A stretch of 15,765 nucleotides of DNA from Alphaproteobacteria bacterium (GCA_028289725.1 JANQOH010000173.1:1-15765), one strand, 5' to 3'. Shown: positions 1 through 7,020, counted from the stretch's first letter. Made by a program: numbers and translations. The notes: generated from the letters alone by a model not told the origin.

Positions 1-601
1 CCCAAGAAGTCTTGCCCCGCGCCGACCAAGCGACACACTCGAGTTCACGGTCCGTCAGCGCGCCGGCTTCACTGTCACGAATTGCGGTCGACCGCAGCCG
101 ACGCACAGCGCTGTGCAGCTTCAGCCCAAGCAACTGCAGTGTGTCGAACAGGGGATGCTCGAGCTTTTCCTTTTTCTGAGCATCGCGCATGAAACAGAGT
201 ACCGCGCGCGCGGGAACCGGTCCGTGCAACGGCACGGCGGCAGCGTAACGAATGCCGTAACGGGAGGCGTCCTGCAGAAACTCCAATTCATCCTTCGACA
301 GACCATCGCGAGGCTTTTCTTGCGGCCATTCTACCGGAAGCACCGTTTGCATCGCCGCGCGAACGACGGGGTCACGGAGATGCGCTGCGGTCTCGGTGTA
401 GTAGGTCAGCCATTCCTTCTTCGCGTTCGAGAAAATGTACGTTTCCCCGGACTGCGCGAATGGCATATCAGACGCTAGATAAAGGAAACTCTGGAACTTA
501 AGTTCGCGGCAGCAGGCCTCGAAAGATCTCGCCAGGTCATCAAGAGTGTCGGCCGACGTCGCGAACTCATGGAACTGTTTAATAATCGTCGTCGCCCGCA
601 T
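1..601 (-). CDS. LuxR-type AHL-responsive transcriptional regulator (3' end outside window)
   Basis: The first 200 residues of a LuxR-family regulator are visible; the HTH continues past base 1. Residues about 15-165 form an autoinducer-binding domain. The invariant ligand-pocket residues are present with TraR-like spacing: W64, Y68, D77-P78, W92 and G116. From residue 182 the HTH begins (LTDRELECV, then WSARGKTSW), matching the start of the LuxR DNA-binding domain. ATG at 601 is preceded directly by an in-frame TAG, so the start cannot lie further upstream; a weak purine-rich stretch stands in front. The protein is expected to bind an N-acyl-homoserine lactone in the cytoplasm and then DNA. 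No luxI-type synthase lies in the window, so it could be a LuxR solo or be paired with a synthase beyond base 1. Family assignment is firm; the ligand is unknown. Confidence 0.9.
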   Translation of the reverse strand, partial: MRATTIIKQFHEFATSADTLDDLARSFEACCRELKFQSFLYLASDMPFAQSGETYIFSNAKKEWLTYYTETAAHLRDPVVRAAMQTVLPVEWPQEKPRDGLSKDELEFLQDASRYGIRYAAAVPLHGPVPARAVLCFMRDAQKKEKLEHPLFDTLQLLGLKLHSAVRRLRSTAIRDSEAGALTDRELECVAWSARGKTSW

Positions 602-959
602 CTATGATCCCGATCTCGATAGAGACATGATCATCCCCAAACAGAAACTGAGCATTTAGATTTACCCCATCCCGTGGCCCGATTGCACGAAGTTGATCAA
701 TAAGTTACGACACTTAATAAGAGACATATCTTATTTAAATTCTTGGAAAAGTTGCAACGTGCGGAAGCCTGTCCGCCGCGTGGGCCAATTACCGGGCACG
801 CCGGGACTTTCAGGGGATCGTGATCGTTGTGGGCACCGCGGAGCAACCGAGCCACGGTGGGCAGCATATTCAGCCAAAAGCGGCGGTTACCGATCCCTCG
901 AAAGGTGGCTATCCAACCTGCGGTCAATTGCTTCGAACCCCACCATCTAGGCTGAACGC

Positions 960-995
960 AAAAAGGCGCGACCGGGCTTTTTTGCCTGGCCGCGC
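960..995 (-). terminator. Rho-independent terminator, minus strand
   Basis: Read on the minus strand, a 12-pair stem (arms 995-984 and 977-966, with one G-U pair and one A-C mismatch) closes an A6 loop. It is followed by one C and five T residues (964-960). This is the classic intrinsic terminator shape on the minus strand only; on the plus strand no T-run follows the stem. No protein gene on the minus strand lies upstream before the divergent PAS gene at 1425, so it probably ends a short untranslated RNA. Confidence 0.75.
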
Positions 996-1036
996 GAAGT
1001 TTCTTCCGCAGGTGCGACTGTCGAGAAGGTATTATC
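960..1036 (-). ncRNA. Candidate small RNA ending at the 960-995 terminator
   Basis: The terminator implies a minus-strand transcript. A TATAAT-like hexamer (GATAAT, 1036-1031 on the minus strand) would start transcription near 1024, giving an RNA of about 65 nt with a pyrimidine-rich 5' end (CCTTCTC) and the terminator hairpin at its 3' end. The matching -35 is poor and falls inside the 1049-1072 inverted repeat, so an activator or alternative sigma would be needed. This matches no RNA family I recognise. The 5' end is a guess; the transcript could start further upstream. Confidence 0.3.
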
Positions 1037-1048
1037 GAACATTTGGTT

Positions 1049-1072
1049 AAGTCACTGAAAATACAGTGACTT
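1049..1072. repeat. Perfect 9-bp inverted repeat (possible operator)
   Basis: AAGTCACTG and CAGTGACTT flank a 6-bp AT spacer. The repeat is symmetric over 24 bp, the size of a site for a dimeric regulator. It lies where the -35 of a minus-strand promoter for the candidate small RNA would be. It is not a LuxR-type box by sequence. An RNA hairpin is the alternative reading. Confidence 0.5.
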
Positions 1073-1278
1073 GCGTCACAAGCGGCTGGGATCATCGGCT
1101 GTATGCACGCGGTGTTTTATTCGCACGCATGCGGCAAGCGACCGAAATGTCGATACTTCTCACGCCTGTCCGCGACGGCGCGAACGTTACGGACCTGAGA
1201 AACGCGGCACTCCAATTAAACCGGGGATTGCCGGATTGGACCCGAAACCCAATCTTCTAAGGGCAGTCTTACCCAGCG

Positions 1279-1291
1279 ATGCCTGAGGCAT
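1279..1291. repeat. Small perfect hairpin
   Basis: ATGCC-TGA-GGCAT is a perfect 5-bp stem with a 3-base loop in the gene-poor region upstream of the PAS gene. It is too short, and lacks a T-run, to be called a terminator. Confidence 0.25.
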
Positions 1292-1346
1292 TTGCTTACC
1301 GGCACAACAATCACCCGTCGGTGAAGACGGAACATAGCGTATCTGT

Positions 1347-1386
1347 GATAATTAAGTAAATTTAACAATATACCTACGATAATTAA
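1347..1386. repeat. Direct repeat GATAATTAA x2, 31 bp apart
   Basis: GATAATTAA occurs at 1347-1355 and again at 1378-1386 within a strongly AT-rich stretch (about 1340-1424) directly upstream of the PAS gene. A 31-bp period places both copies on the same face of the helix (three turns), as expected for cooperative binding of a regulator or an AT-binding nucleoid protein. No clean -35/-10 pair could be assigned, although the region must contain the promoter of the gene at 1425. Confidence 0.4.
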
Positions 1387-1424
1387 TTTTATGCATGAAT
1401 AAACATACATAAAATCTTTTTAAG

Positions 1425-3002
1425 TTGAAAAAAACCAAAGACATAGAGCCTCTTATCCAAGACTTGCGGCGCTTGTTTCGCGGTTTCATCGCGGTGGTGT
1501 TCCTCATTCTCTTGGTCGCGCTCGGCGCAATCTCTTACGAGTTCTCCGAAGCGGATCTCAGACCAACGATCGGTACGTCCACAAACTCGTTCTCGGCCAC
1601 GAACGAAATTTGGCCTCGGCCGTCGGACCCACGCGAAATCGAAAACCCTCAAAAGTCGCTGAACGCCATTGTCGTTGTGGCCGGCGCCTTGGCCGGCTTA
1701 TTAATGGCCGCCGTCTATTACCTTGGGATGGGACACTTCATAGACCGCGTTCGTCGAGAACGGGACGAAGTGCTAGATCATCTTGAATTGCAAATGGGCG
1801 ATTTGGAGCGACTGACGAATCGCCAGGCGTCACAAATCGAAACGCTCTCGGAAAGCGAACAACGATTTCGCGCCATCGCAGAACGTTCTAGCCACGGCAT
1901 TATCATTCACCGCGACGGTTGTCCCTTATTCGCAAATCCGGCAATGGCCGAACTGCTTGGCTATGACGGACCAGAGGACCTTCTTGGGTTGGGCTCGATC
2001 GCCGATTTTGTCTTCGAGGATGATGTCGTCCGGGTCCGCAATTTGTGGACACGCCGAATGGACGGCGAAGAAATGCCGGATGTTGTCGGGTACCGATGTC
2101 AAAGGAAAGATGGCGCGGTCATTTCTGTAGAAGTTCGTGCCAGCACGATCGACTGGGGCGGTGAAACAGCGGTGTTGGCCGCCGCTTACGACACGACCGA
2201 GCAAAAGAGCGGGGAATATGCCATTCGCGAGAACGCCGCGAGACTGCGCCGGCTCTTAGAAACCATTCCGTATGGCGTTCAGGAATTTAACGTCGAAGGC
2301 ACGATTACCTTCAGCAATCCAGCGCACGCTGCCATGTTGGGATGCGAGGAGGATGAACTGATCGGCCGCAAGATCTGGGATCTTGAAGCAACGGACGAAA
2401 AGCGGGCGGCCTTAAAGCGCTATTTCGCCGTGATGGTCCAGCGGCAGCCGACGCCTAAACCCTACCTTAGTGAGGTGGTTACTAATCACGGCACGAAGAT
2501 TCATATCCGAATTGATTGGACCTATATTCGCAGCAAAACTGGCCATCTCCTCGGATTCTCTTCAATCATTACGGACATCACGGAGAGCGAAGAAACGCGT
2601 CGCTCCCTTGAGCGAAGCGAAGAACAATTCCGGACGCTTGCGGAGGCATCGGTCCAGGGCATTACCGTGATTCAAGATGACAAGTTCGTCTTTGTGAATC
2701 CTGCCGCCGCGCAATTGGTTGGGTATCCAAGTCGCGAAGCGCTCATGGCGGTTCCGACCGTTGATCATATTGTTCATCCGAGATGCCGCGACGCTATACG
2801 CCGCAGCAGACACGCACGGCTTAACGGCCGTGACGTGCCGCAAAACTATGAAGTCGAGCTGATAAGCGCCGATGGCCGATCGGTTCGAATCGAGAATCGC
2901 GTCAAAATAATCGAATGGGACGGCAGGCCCGCTGTCTTCTCCATCCACAGTCAGATCGACGATGCCGTCGTGGCGGATCGCGTTTTAGAGACCGCCGAAT
3001 AG
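1425..3002 (+). CDS. Membrane-anchored triple-PAS sensor protein without output domain
   Basis: The protein has 525 residues. A short charged N-terminus is followed by a membrane segment (about 20-37), a small periplasmic loop (38-78), a second membrane segment (79-101) and a charged helix/coiled coil (105-148). Three PAS domains follow: about 145-258, 268-388 and 396-512. They carry typical PAS features such as EQRFRAIAE, NPAMAELLGY, the D-T-E/D-I-T-E exits and NPAAAQLVGY. The protein stops 13 residues after the last PAS core, so no histidine kinase, GGDEF, EAL or methyl-accepting domain is present. The start is a TTG; an in-frame stop at 1410-1412 limits it, and no strong ribosome site is seen. 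It lies alone, 131 bases before the convergent fecR-like gene. It probably senses redox state, a ligand or light and signals by protein contact; this is inferred only from the domains. Confidence 0.85.
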   Translation: MKKTKDIEPLIQDLRRLFRGFIAVVFLILLVALGAISYEFSEADLRPTIGTSTNSFSATNEIWPRPSDPREIENPQKSLNAIVVVAGALAGLLMAAVYYLGMGHFIDRVRRERDEVLDHLELQMGDLERLTNRQASQIETLSESEQRFRAIAERSSHGIIIHRDGCPLFANPAMAELLGYDGPEDLLGLGSIADFVFEDDVVRVRNLWTRRMDGEEMPDVVGYRCQRKDGAVISVEVRASTIDWGGETAVLAAAYDTTEQKSGEYAIRENAARLRRLLETIPYGVQEFNVEGTITFSNPAHAAMLGCEEDELIGRKIWDLEATDEKRAALKRYFAVMVQRQPTPKPYLSEVVTNHGTKIHIRIDWTYIRSKTGHLLGFSSIITDITESEETRRSLERSEEQFRTLAEASVQGITVIQDDKFVFVNPAAAQLVGYPSREALMAVPTVDHIVHPRCRDAIRRSRHARLNGRDVPQNYEVELISADGRSVRIENRVKIIEWDGRPAVFSIHSQIDDAVVADRVLETAE

Positions 3003-3133
3003 GCAGTTTACCCCCTGGGAACGAAGCTCTCTCCGCAGATCAACTTGCCCGAGCGGAGTTAATTCCAACCCACGTTACAGTTTGCCCGATCTGTTCGACC
3101 CCGCCGGTCCCGCCGACGAAATCAGCCGCGTGC

Positions 3134-3925
3134 TCAATATTGATATCCCGGGGACGGAATTGGCGAAGGGTGAACCGACGGTTGCGTCATGGGCGGCCGC
3201 GTAGTGGTTGGCACGGTCGGTTGAATGTTTCGTTCGCCGATGTCGATCAGCGCGCCGTCCCCGGTGCTGGCGTCTTGCTGGCCGCCGCCGGCACCCGGGA
3301 ATACGCCAAGGCCGGGATCGCCCGGCACATTTATGCCCGCGCGCAATATCGCCGGCCGCGTTTGATCAAGGTCTACGACCAAGGTTTCACCAGCGCGAAC
3401 GATCACTGGCTCACGACCCTTCGGGATCACGATGACGATGCCTTCGATCACCGCCACAACAGTGCGGCCAGACTGATCCACATAAACGATAAAGTCAGTG
3501 CCACGGATACCGACGAACGCTGCCGGCGTTTCGAGCAGGAAAGCATCTGGATCAACGTTGCCGCTGGCAAATCGGGCAATGCCAACAGCGAGGCCCAGAA
3601 ACATCTCTTTCACGCCTCCATCCGGGTCGTAAATCAGCCGGTCGAGAACCACCATGCTATCGGCGCCGATGCGAAGGTTGGACTCGTCGAGGAAGACAAT
3701 GTGCGCGGACGCGTCGGCCATCGTGTGAATCAACTCGTTCGCCACGACCGACTTACCGTCAAATAGTTGAACGGGCTCGGCCCCGCCTGCGGTCCCAAAA
3801 ACGTCGGGTGCCAAATCGACGACCGATCCGATTTCCTGCTGTGCGGCGACTGGTCCTGCCGCCAACCATGCGCCAAAGAACGCAAGGACTAAGCGGCCGC
3901 CAAATGCCCGGTTAACCCGAGTCAT
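3134..3925 (-). CDS. Exported FecR-domain protein
   Basis: The protein has 263 residues from the ATG at 3925. That start gives a clean signal peptide (MTRVN, hydrophobic core, cleavage after A28 in GPVAAQQ); the open frame runs 34 codons further upstream, but that extension is basic, polar and has no signal function. Residues about 55-165 match the FecR domain, including the hallmark TPAAFVGIRGTDF. The C-terminus (from about 205) is rich in Gly, Pro, Ser and Thr and looks disordered. It is a periplasmic or surface protein, not a membrane-anchored FecR of the iron-citrate type: it has no anti-sigma N-terminus and no TonB receptor nearby. It is divergent from the RpoH gene, with 207 bases between the two starts. 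Function is unknown. Confidence 0.8.
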   Translation of the reverse strand: MTRVNRAFGGRLVLAFFGAWLAAGPVAAQQEIGSVVDLAPDVFGTAGGAEPVQLFDGKSVVANELIHTMADASAHIVFLDESNLRIGADSMVVLDRLIYDPDGGVKEMFLGLAVGIARFASGNVDPDAFLLETPAAFVGIRGTDFIVYVDQSGRTVVAVIEGIVIVIPKGREPVIVRAGETLVVDLDQTRPAILRAGINVPGDPGLGVFPGAGGGQQDASTGDGALIDIGERNIQPTVPTTTRPPMTQPSVHPSPIPSPGYQY

Positions 3926-4038
3926 ATTCAACCCCGTGATCAAACACCTGGGCCGGATGATGCCAGTTTTGACCGGCAATTGAAAATCGGCGCGAATCGT
4001 TCCGCTGCCGTGGCAAAGCTTCTTCACGCATCCGAGGG

Positions 4039-4068
4039 TGATCCGTTCACGCCGCGCCGTCGTAAACC
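4039..4068 (+). promoter_or_regulatory. ECF-sigma (RpoE/ChrR type) promoter of the rpoH gene
   Basis: TGATCC (4039-4044) and TAAACC (4063-4068) are separated by exactly 18 bp. The same TGATCC-N18-TA pattern, extended to GGGTGATCC at the -35, occurs before both genes flanking the ECF sigma promoter region at 12338-12440. Transcription would start near 4075, about 58 bases before the ATG at 4133. R. sphaeroides RpoE is known to use a TGATCC-type -35 and to drive rpoHII. Unproven here but strongly patterned. Confidence 0.75.
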
Positions 4069-4132
4069 TATTGATGCCCGGTCATCGTTTCGGATCGGGA
4101 TCTTTGTCACGACTGATCGCATAGCCGGACTC

Positions 4133-5035
4133 ATGACCCACCACGATCGTGCCATTCGGAACCGGATTGAGACCCAAAATCGGGCCTCGCCAGCCGTTCA
4201 ACCCTCCACGACGCCCATCCGTTTTCTGTCTCGCGATGAGGAAAAAGCGCACCTTCGGGCCTGGCGGGAACATGAAGATCAGCAAGCTTTGGCTGCGTTG
4301 GCCCATTCGCATCGGCCGCTCGTCGTGAAGATCGCCACACAGCTGAACCAGCCTGGAGACGTCAAAGACGATCTCATTCAAGAAGGTTTCATTGGATTGG
4401 TTGAAGCCGCAAACCGGTTCGATCTGACACGCGACGTGCGCTTTGCGACCTATGCCAAGTGGTGGGTGCGCGCAGCGATCAAGGCATACCTTCTGCGGAA
4501 CGGTGCCATCGTCTCATTCGTGCGCACCGCCGAGGACAAGGCGCTCTACTACAACTTGGAGCGTTTACGGCGCGGGATGGGCGAGCGCGGTCCCTTGAGT
4601 GACGAGGCCAAGCGGGAAATCGCACGCATACTTGGTGTCCGGATCAGTGCGGTCGAGCGTATGGAAATGTTCTTGGATCGCCGCGATCGCTCGCTTCAAG
4701 AGACGCCGCAGGATGGCTCCACACAGACGCTCGAGGATCGGCTGCCCGATCCGTCGCCATCGCCTGAAGACACGGTCGCGGCAGACGACGAAGCCCAGTT
4801 CCGAGGCAAATGCCTCCGCAAGGCCCTCTCTGAGTTGAGCGAACGCGAGCGGACCATTGTGGAGAGTCGTCGCCTTCGCGAAGATAAGGTCATGCTTCGC
4901 GATCTCGGTGAACGCTTCGGCATTAGCAAAGAGCGTGTCCGGCAGATCGAAAAAGCCGCCGTCGAGAAAATCCGTGCGGCGACACTCGAGCACGCTTTGT
5001 CAGCTGGCGCTAATCCAATTTGGAGCGGCGCTTAG
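4133..5035 (+). CDS. rpoH: RpoH-family alternative sigma factor (RpoHII-like)
   Basis: The protein has 300 residues from ATG 4133, the usual RpoH length. The frame is open back to 3980, but the TGATCC promoter lies inside that extension, so the later ATG is chosen. Region 2 is clear (DDLIQEGFIGLVEAANRFD, then RFATYAKWWVRAAIKAYLLRN). A counterpart of the RpoH box follows (DKALYYNLERLRR). The C-terminal region 4.2 ends in GISKERVRQIEKAAVEKI. It directs RNA polymerase to stress promoters; in R. sphaeroides the RpoHII paralogue is a second tier under RpoE during singlet-oxygen stress. Compared with E. coli RpoH, the end of region 2.4 and the box have diverged (GAIVSFVRTAEDKALYYN), so its promoter choice or turnover may differ. 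A 46-base gap separates it from the DUF6134 gene, which may be co-transcribed. Confidence 0.88.
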   Translation: MTHHDRAIRNRIETQNRASPAVQPSTTPIRFLSRDEEKAHLRAWREHEDQQALAALAHSHRPLVVKIATQLNQPGDVKDDLIQEGFIGLVEAANRFDLTRDVRFATYAKWWVRAAIKAYLLRNGAIVSFVRTAEDKALYYNLERLRRGMGERGPLSDEAKREIARILGVRISAVERMEMFLDRRDRSLQETPQDGSTQTLEDRLPDPSPSPEDTVAADDEAQFRGKCLRKALSELSERERTIVESRRLREDKVMLRDLGERFGISKERVRQIEKAAVEKIRAATLEHALSAGANPIWSGA

Positions 5036-5053
5036 CGGCAAATCGTTTGCCGC
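5035..5053 (+). repeat. Perfect hairpin at the rpoH stop codon
   Basis: GCGGCAAA-TCG-TTTGCCGC is a perfect 8-bp stem with a 3-base loop, starting on the last base of the rpoH stop codon. No T-run follows (AATTTGAGCG), so it is not a standard terminator. It could attenuate read-through into the next gene or stabilise the upstream mRNA end. Confidence 0.45.
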
Positions 5054-5081
5054 AATTTGAGCGCTAAACGGTCCCGTTGCC

Positions 5082-5789
5082 ATGGCAATAGTTCAGAAAA
5101 TCGTGTCTTCGAATGTCCTGAGCCGATGTCTCGCGGCTTCGATTATTGTGGCGCTTCTCGGTTCAGTTCCACTCAGTGCAAAGTTGCCTGACCCGGAAGG
5201 TTTGGCGTTCGACGTATTTCGTGACGGCGATCCGCTCGGCCGTCATACCGTCGCCTTTTGGCGCGATGGCGAAAAACTGCATGTGCGGATCGATATCCTG
5301 CTCGAGGTCAATCTGGCCTTCATCACCCTGTTCCGTTACACGCATCAAAATCATGAGATTTGGCTCGACGACAAACTGATCGCAATCGACACCCAAACCG
5401 ACGACGACGGGGACAAATATTGGCTTCGGGGCCGCGCGACCGAAGCCGGCTTCGAAGTAGAGGGGTCGGGCGGGCGGTTTATTGCACCCGCCAACGTCTT
5501 GCCGACGAGTTATTGGCGACCCGAGACCGCGACCCGGGATCGTTTGCTCGATACCCAGCATGGACGCTTGGTTGACGTGGCGACCGTGCCGATTGGGAAA
5601 GAAGTCGTCGAAATCTCAGGGCGTCAGGTCGAGGCCATGCGCTACAATGTCAGCGGCGATCTCGACCTCGATCTGTGGTACACGCAGGCTGGCGAGTGGG
5701 CGAAGATCACATTCGAGGCACGCGGTGCGGAAGTGGTGTATTCACGGTTGAACGGCGGGGCCTCGGGCAACGCGATCGAAGATTGGTAG
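5082..5789 (+). CDS. DUF6134-family exported protein
   Basis: The protein has 235 residues: a basic start, a hydrophobic core (about 17-31) and a likely cleavage site after LSA (residue 33), so it is exported to the periplasm or outer membrane. The mature part is beta-rich, with the pattern of DUF6134 proteins (FDVFRDGDPLGRHTVAFW, a central DGDKYWLRGRA, and a conserved PTSYWRPE about two-thirds along). No catalytic residues are obvious. Its fold may resemble lipid- or polymer-binding beta-barrels, but this is a guess. It lies 46 bases after rpoH and 7 bases before the dehydrogenase gene, so it heads or sits within a plus-strand operon. I found no promoter of its own, which suggests transcription from the 4039 promoter. 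Genes of this family are often found beside ECF/ChrR lipid clusters (recalled). Confidence 0.75.
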   Translation: MAIVQKIVSSNVLSRCLAASIIVALLGSVPLSAKLPDPEGLAFDVFRDGDPLGRHTVAFWRDGEKLHVRIDILLEVNLAFITLFRYTHQNHEIWLDDKLIAIDTQTDDDGDKYWLRGRATEAGFEVEGSGGRFIAPANVLPTSYWRPETATRDRLLDTQHGRLVDVATVPIGKEVVEISGRQVEAMRYNVSGDLDLDLWYTQAGEWAKITFEARGAEVVYSRLNGGASGNAIEDW

Positions 5790-5796
5790 GCCGTGA

Positions 5797-6576
5797 ATGG
5801 CCGCCACCGCCGCAAAACCCGGCTGTGCCTGGATCACTGGGGCGAGTTCCGGCTTAGGGCAGGCCCTAGCCCAACAAATGGCAGCCGACGGTTGGCGTGT
5901 GGCGGTGTCCGCTCGCAACAGCGACCAATTGCGACAGCTTGCAGATGCCGCGCAAAATTTGGACGGCGCAATCCACGCCTTTCCGCTTGATATCACCGAT
6001 GAGGCGGCGGTTCGGGCAACGGTCCACGCGATCGAGCGCGATTTTGGCCCGATCGACCAGGCCGTTCTCAACGCCGGCAACCACCAGCCGGTCCTTGCAA
6101 GGCAATTTGCCTCCGCGCCGTTCCGCGAACTCACGGATATAAACCTAATGGGGACCGTTCACTGTTTGGACGCTTTGCTTCCCGTCATGATTCCACGCAA
6201 AGCGGGCCGGATCGCTATTGTCGCGTCGTTGGCGGGCTATCGCGGTCTGCCAACCAGTGCCGCCTATGGCATGACCAAAGCGGGCCTCATCAACATGGCG
6301 GAGGCCCTCAAACCCGAACTCGACCTGCTCGGCCTTCGTTTGCAGCTGGTTAATCCGGGTTTTGTTCGCACGCCACTTACGGACAAGAACCCGTTTCCGA
6401 TGCCGTTCTTGATGCCCGTGGAGCAAGCGGCGGCGGCTTTTTACCGAGGCCTGCAATCGCAACGCTTTGAGATTGTATTTCCGTGGCGGTTTGCATTCCT
6501 GATGAAGTTGCTGCGTCTAATGCCAGCGCCGTTGGCCTTCGCCGTCACGCGGCGTCTTGTGCCGCGTGACACATGA
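5797..6576 (+). CDS. Short-chain dehydrogenase/reductase (SDR)
   Basis: The protein has 259 residues with a classical SDR pattern: nucleotide-binding TGASSGLG near residue 14, a Rossmann basic residue in SARNSDQL suggesting NADP(H), LNAGNH for NxAG, catalytic Ser in VASLAGY, and the Y-x3-K pair in YGMTK. Cofactor site, catalytic triad and length are intact. The C-terminal 50 residues (PWRFAFLMKLLRLMP) are hydrophobic and basic, consistent with membrane contact as in SDRs acting on lipids or quinones; the substrate is unknown. It starts 7 bases after the DUF6134 stop and its TGA overlaps the next ATG (ATGA), so translation is coupled. In this setting a role in reducing oxidised acyl chains is plausible but inferred. 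Confidence 0.88.
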   Translation: MAATAAKPGCAWITGASSGLGQALAQQMAADGWRVAVSARNSDQLRQLADAAQNLDGAIHAFPLDITDEAAVRATVHAIERDFGPIDQAVLNAGNHQPVLARQFASAPFRELTDINLMGTVHCLDALLPVMIPRKAGRIAIVASLAGYRGLPTSAAYGMTKAGLINMAEALKPELDLLGLRLQLVNPGFVRTPLTDKNPFPMPFLMPVEQAAAAFYRGLQSQRFEIVFPWRFAFLMKLLRLMPAPLAFAVTRRLVPRDT

Positions 6577-7016
6577 CAAAGACCGCTTCGCTTGATACGG
6601 CTGTCGCGGCGTATGTCGCCTTTTACGAGGCTCTGTCGCCCGAGAGCCTAGACCGGCTCGACACACTGTGTACGACCGATGTGCGGTTTCGTGACCCGTT
6701 TAATGATGTCAGGGGCGTGGCGTCGTACCGCGCCATACTCGCTCGCATGTTCGAGGACGTTTCCGCGCCGCGCTTTCAGGTCCGCGATTGGGCGCGCACA
6801 AACCAAATCGCCTACCTTCGCTGGGACTTCACCTTTCGGTCACGAAACGGCACGTCCTGGCACATTGAGGGGGTCAGCGAAGTGCATTTCGACGAAGAAG
6901 GGTTGGTTGCGGCACACTTGGATCACTGGGACTCAGGCGTCCAGTTCTTCGGCCGCTTGCCGCTGTTGGGTAGCCTAATTCGATTAGTGCGCAAACGCTT
7001 GGCGCTTCGCACCTAG
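6573..7016 (+). CDS. NTF2-like (SnoaL-fold) protein
   Basis: The protein has 147 residues with the NTF2-like layout: an N-terminal helical segment (VAAYVAFYEALSPESLDRLDTL), the VRFRDPFND motif typical of SnoaL-like proteins, and beta strands ending in HLDHWDSG. A hydrophobic/basic tail (LPLLGSLIRLVRKRLAL) could touch the membrane. Members of this fold are small isomerases, cyclases or lipid-binding proteins. Acidic residues lie in the pocket region, but the reaction cannot be named. Its ATG overlaps the SDR stop by 4 bases, so the two are probably made together and may act on the same compound. It ends 4 bases before the stop of the opposing DUF3833 gene. Confidence 0.8.
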   Translation: MTKTASLDTAVAAYVAFYEALSPESLDRLDTLCTTDVRFRDPFNDVRGVASYRAILARMFEDVSAPRFQVRDWARTNQIAYLRWDFTFRSRNGTSWHIEGVSEVHFDEEGLVAAHLDHWDSGVQFFGRLPLLGSLIRLVRKRLALRT

Positions 7017-7020
7017 CAGT

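Larger units (their letters stand above)
602..1424. other. Long gene-poor intergenic region
   Basis: I see no convincing protein gene in these 823 bases. The open frames here are short, overlap one another on both strands, lack credible ribosome sites and resemble no family I know. The stretch instead holds a minus-strand terminator (960-995), a perfect inverted repeat (1049-1072), a small hairpin (1279-1291) and an AT-rich leader in front of the PAS gene. Bases about 760-950 are GC-rich and I could assign nothing to them. I looked for a tRNA and found none. Confidence 0.6.

Noticed and set aside
605..634. TGATCC just upstream of the luxR-type gene
   Set aside because: It points away from the gene and no TA hexamer follows at 18 bp.
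930..950. TTCGAACCCC stretch resembling a tRNA T-arm
   Set aside because: No pairing T-stem, anticodon arm or acceptor stem could be built on either strand.
697..1095. 132-codon minus-strand frame in the gene-poor region
   Set aside because: It crosses the intrinsic terminator and the inverted repeat, has Arg/Trp/Cys-rich composition, and resembles no family I know.
1066..1286. Two overlapping short plus-strand frames (64 and 71 codons)
   Set aside because: They overlap in different frames with no ribosome site and no recognisable sequence, so they are probably chance.
2915..3766. Long plus-strand open frame (283 codons)
   Set aside because: It overlaps the PAS gene end and lies antisense to the FecR-domain gene, which has a signal peptide and a recognisable domain. 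The plus-strand translation is Arg/His-rich and matches nothing.
3980..4132. Longer N-terminus for the RpoH-like protein
   Set aside because: The extension is not sigma-like, and the TGATCC-N18-TA promoter lies inside it, so the start at 4133 is preferred.
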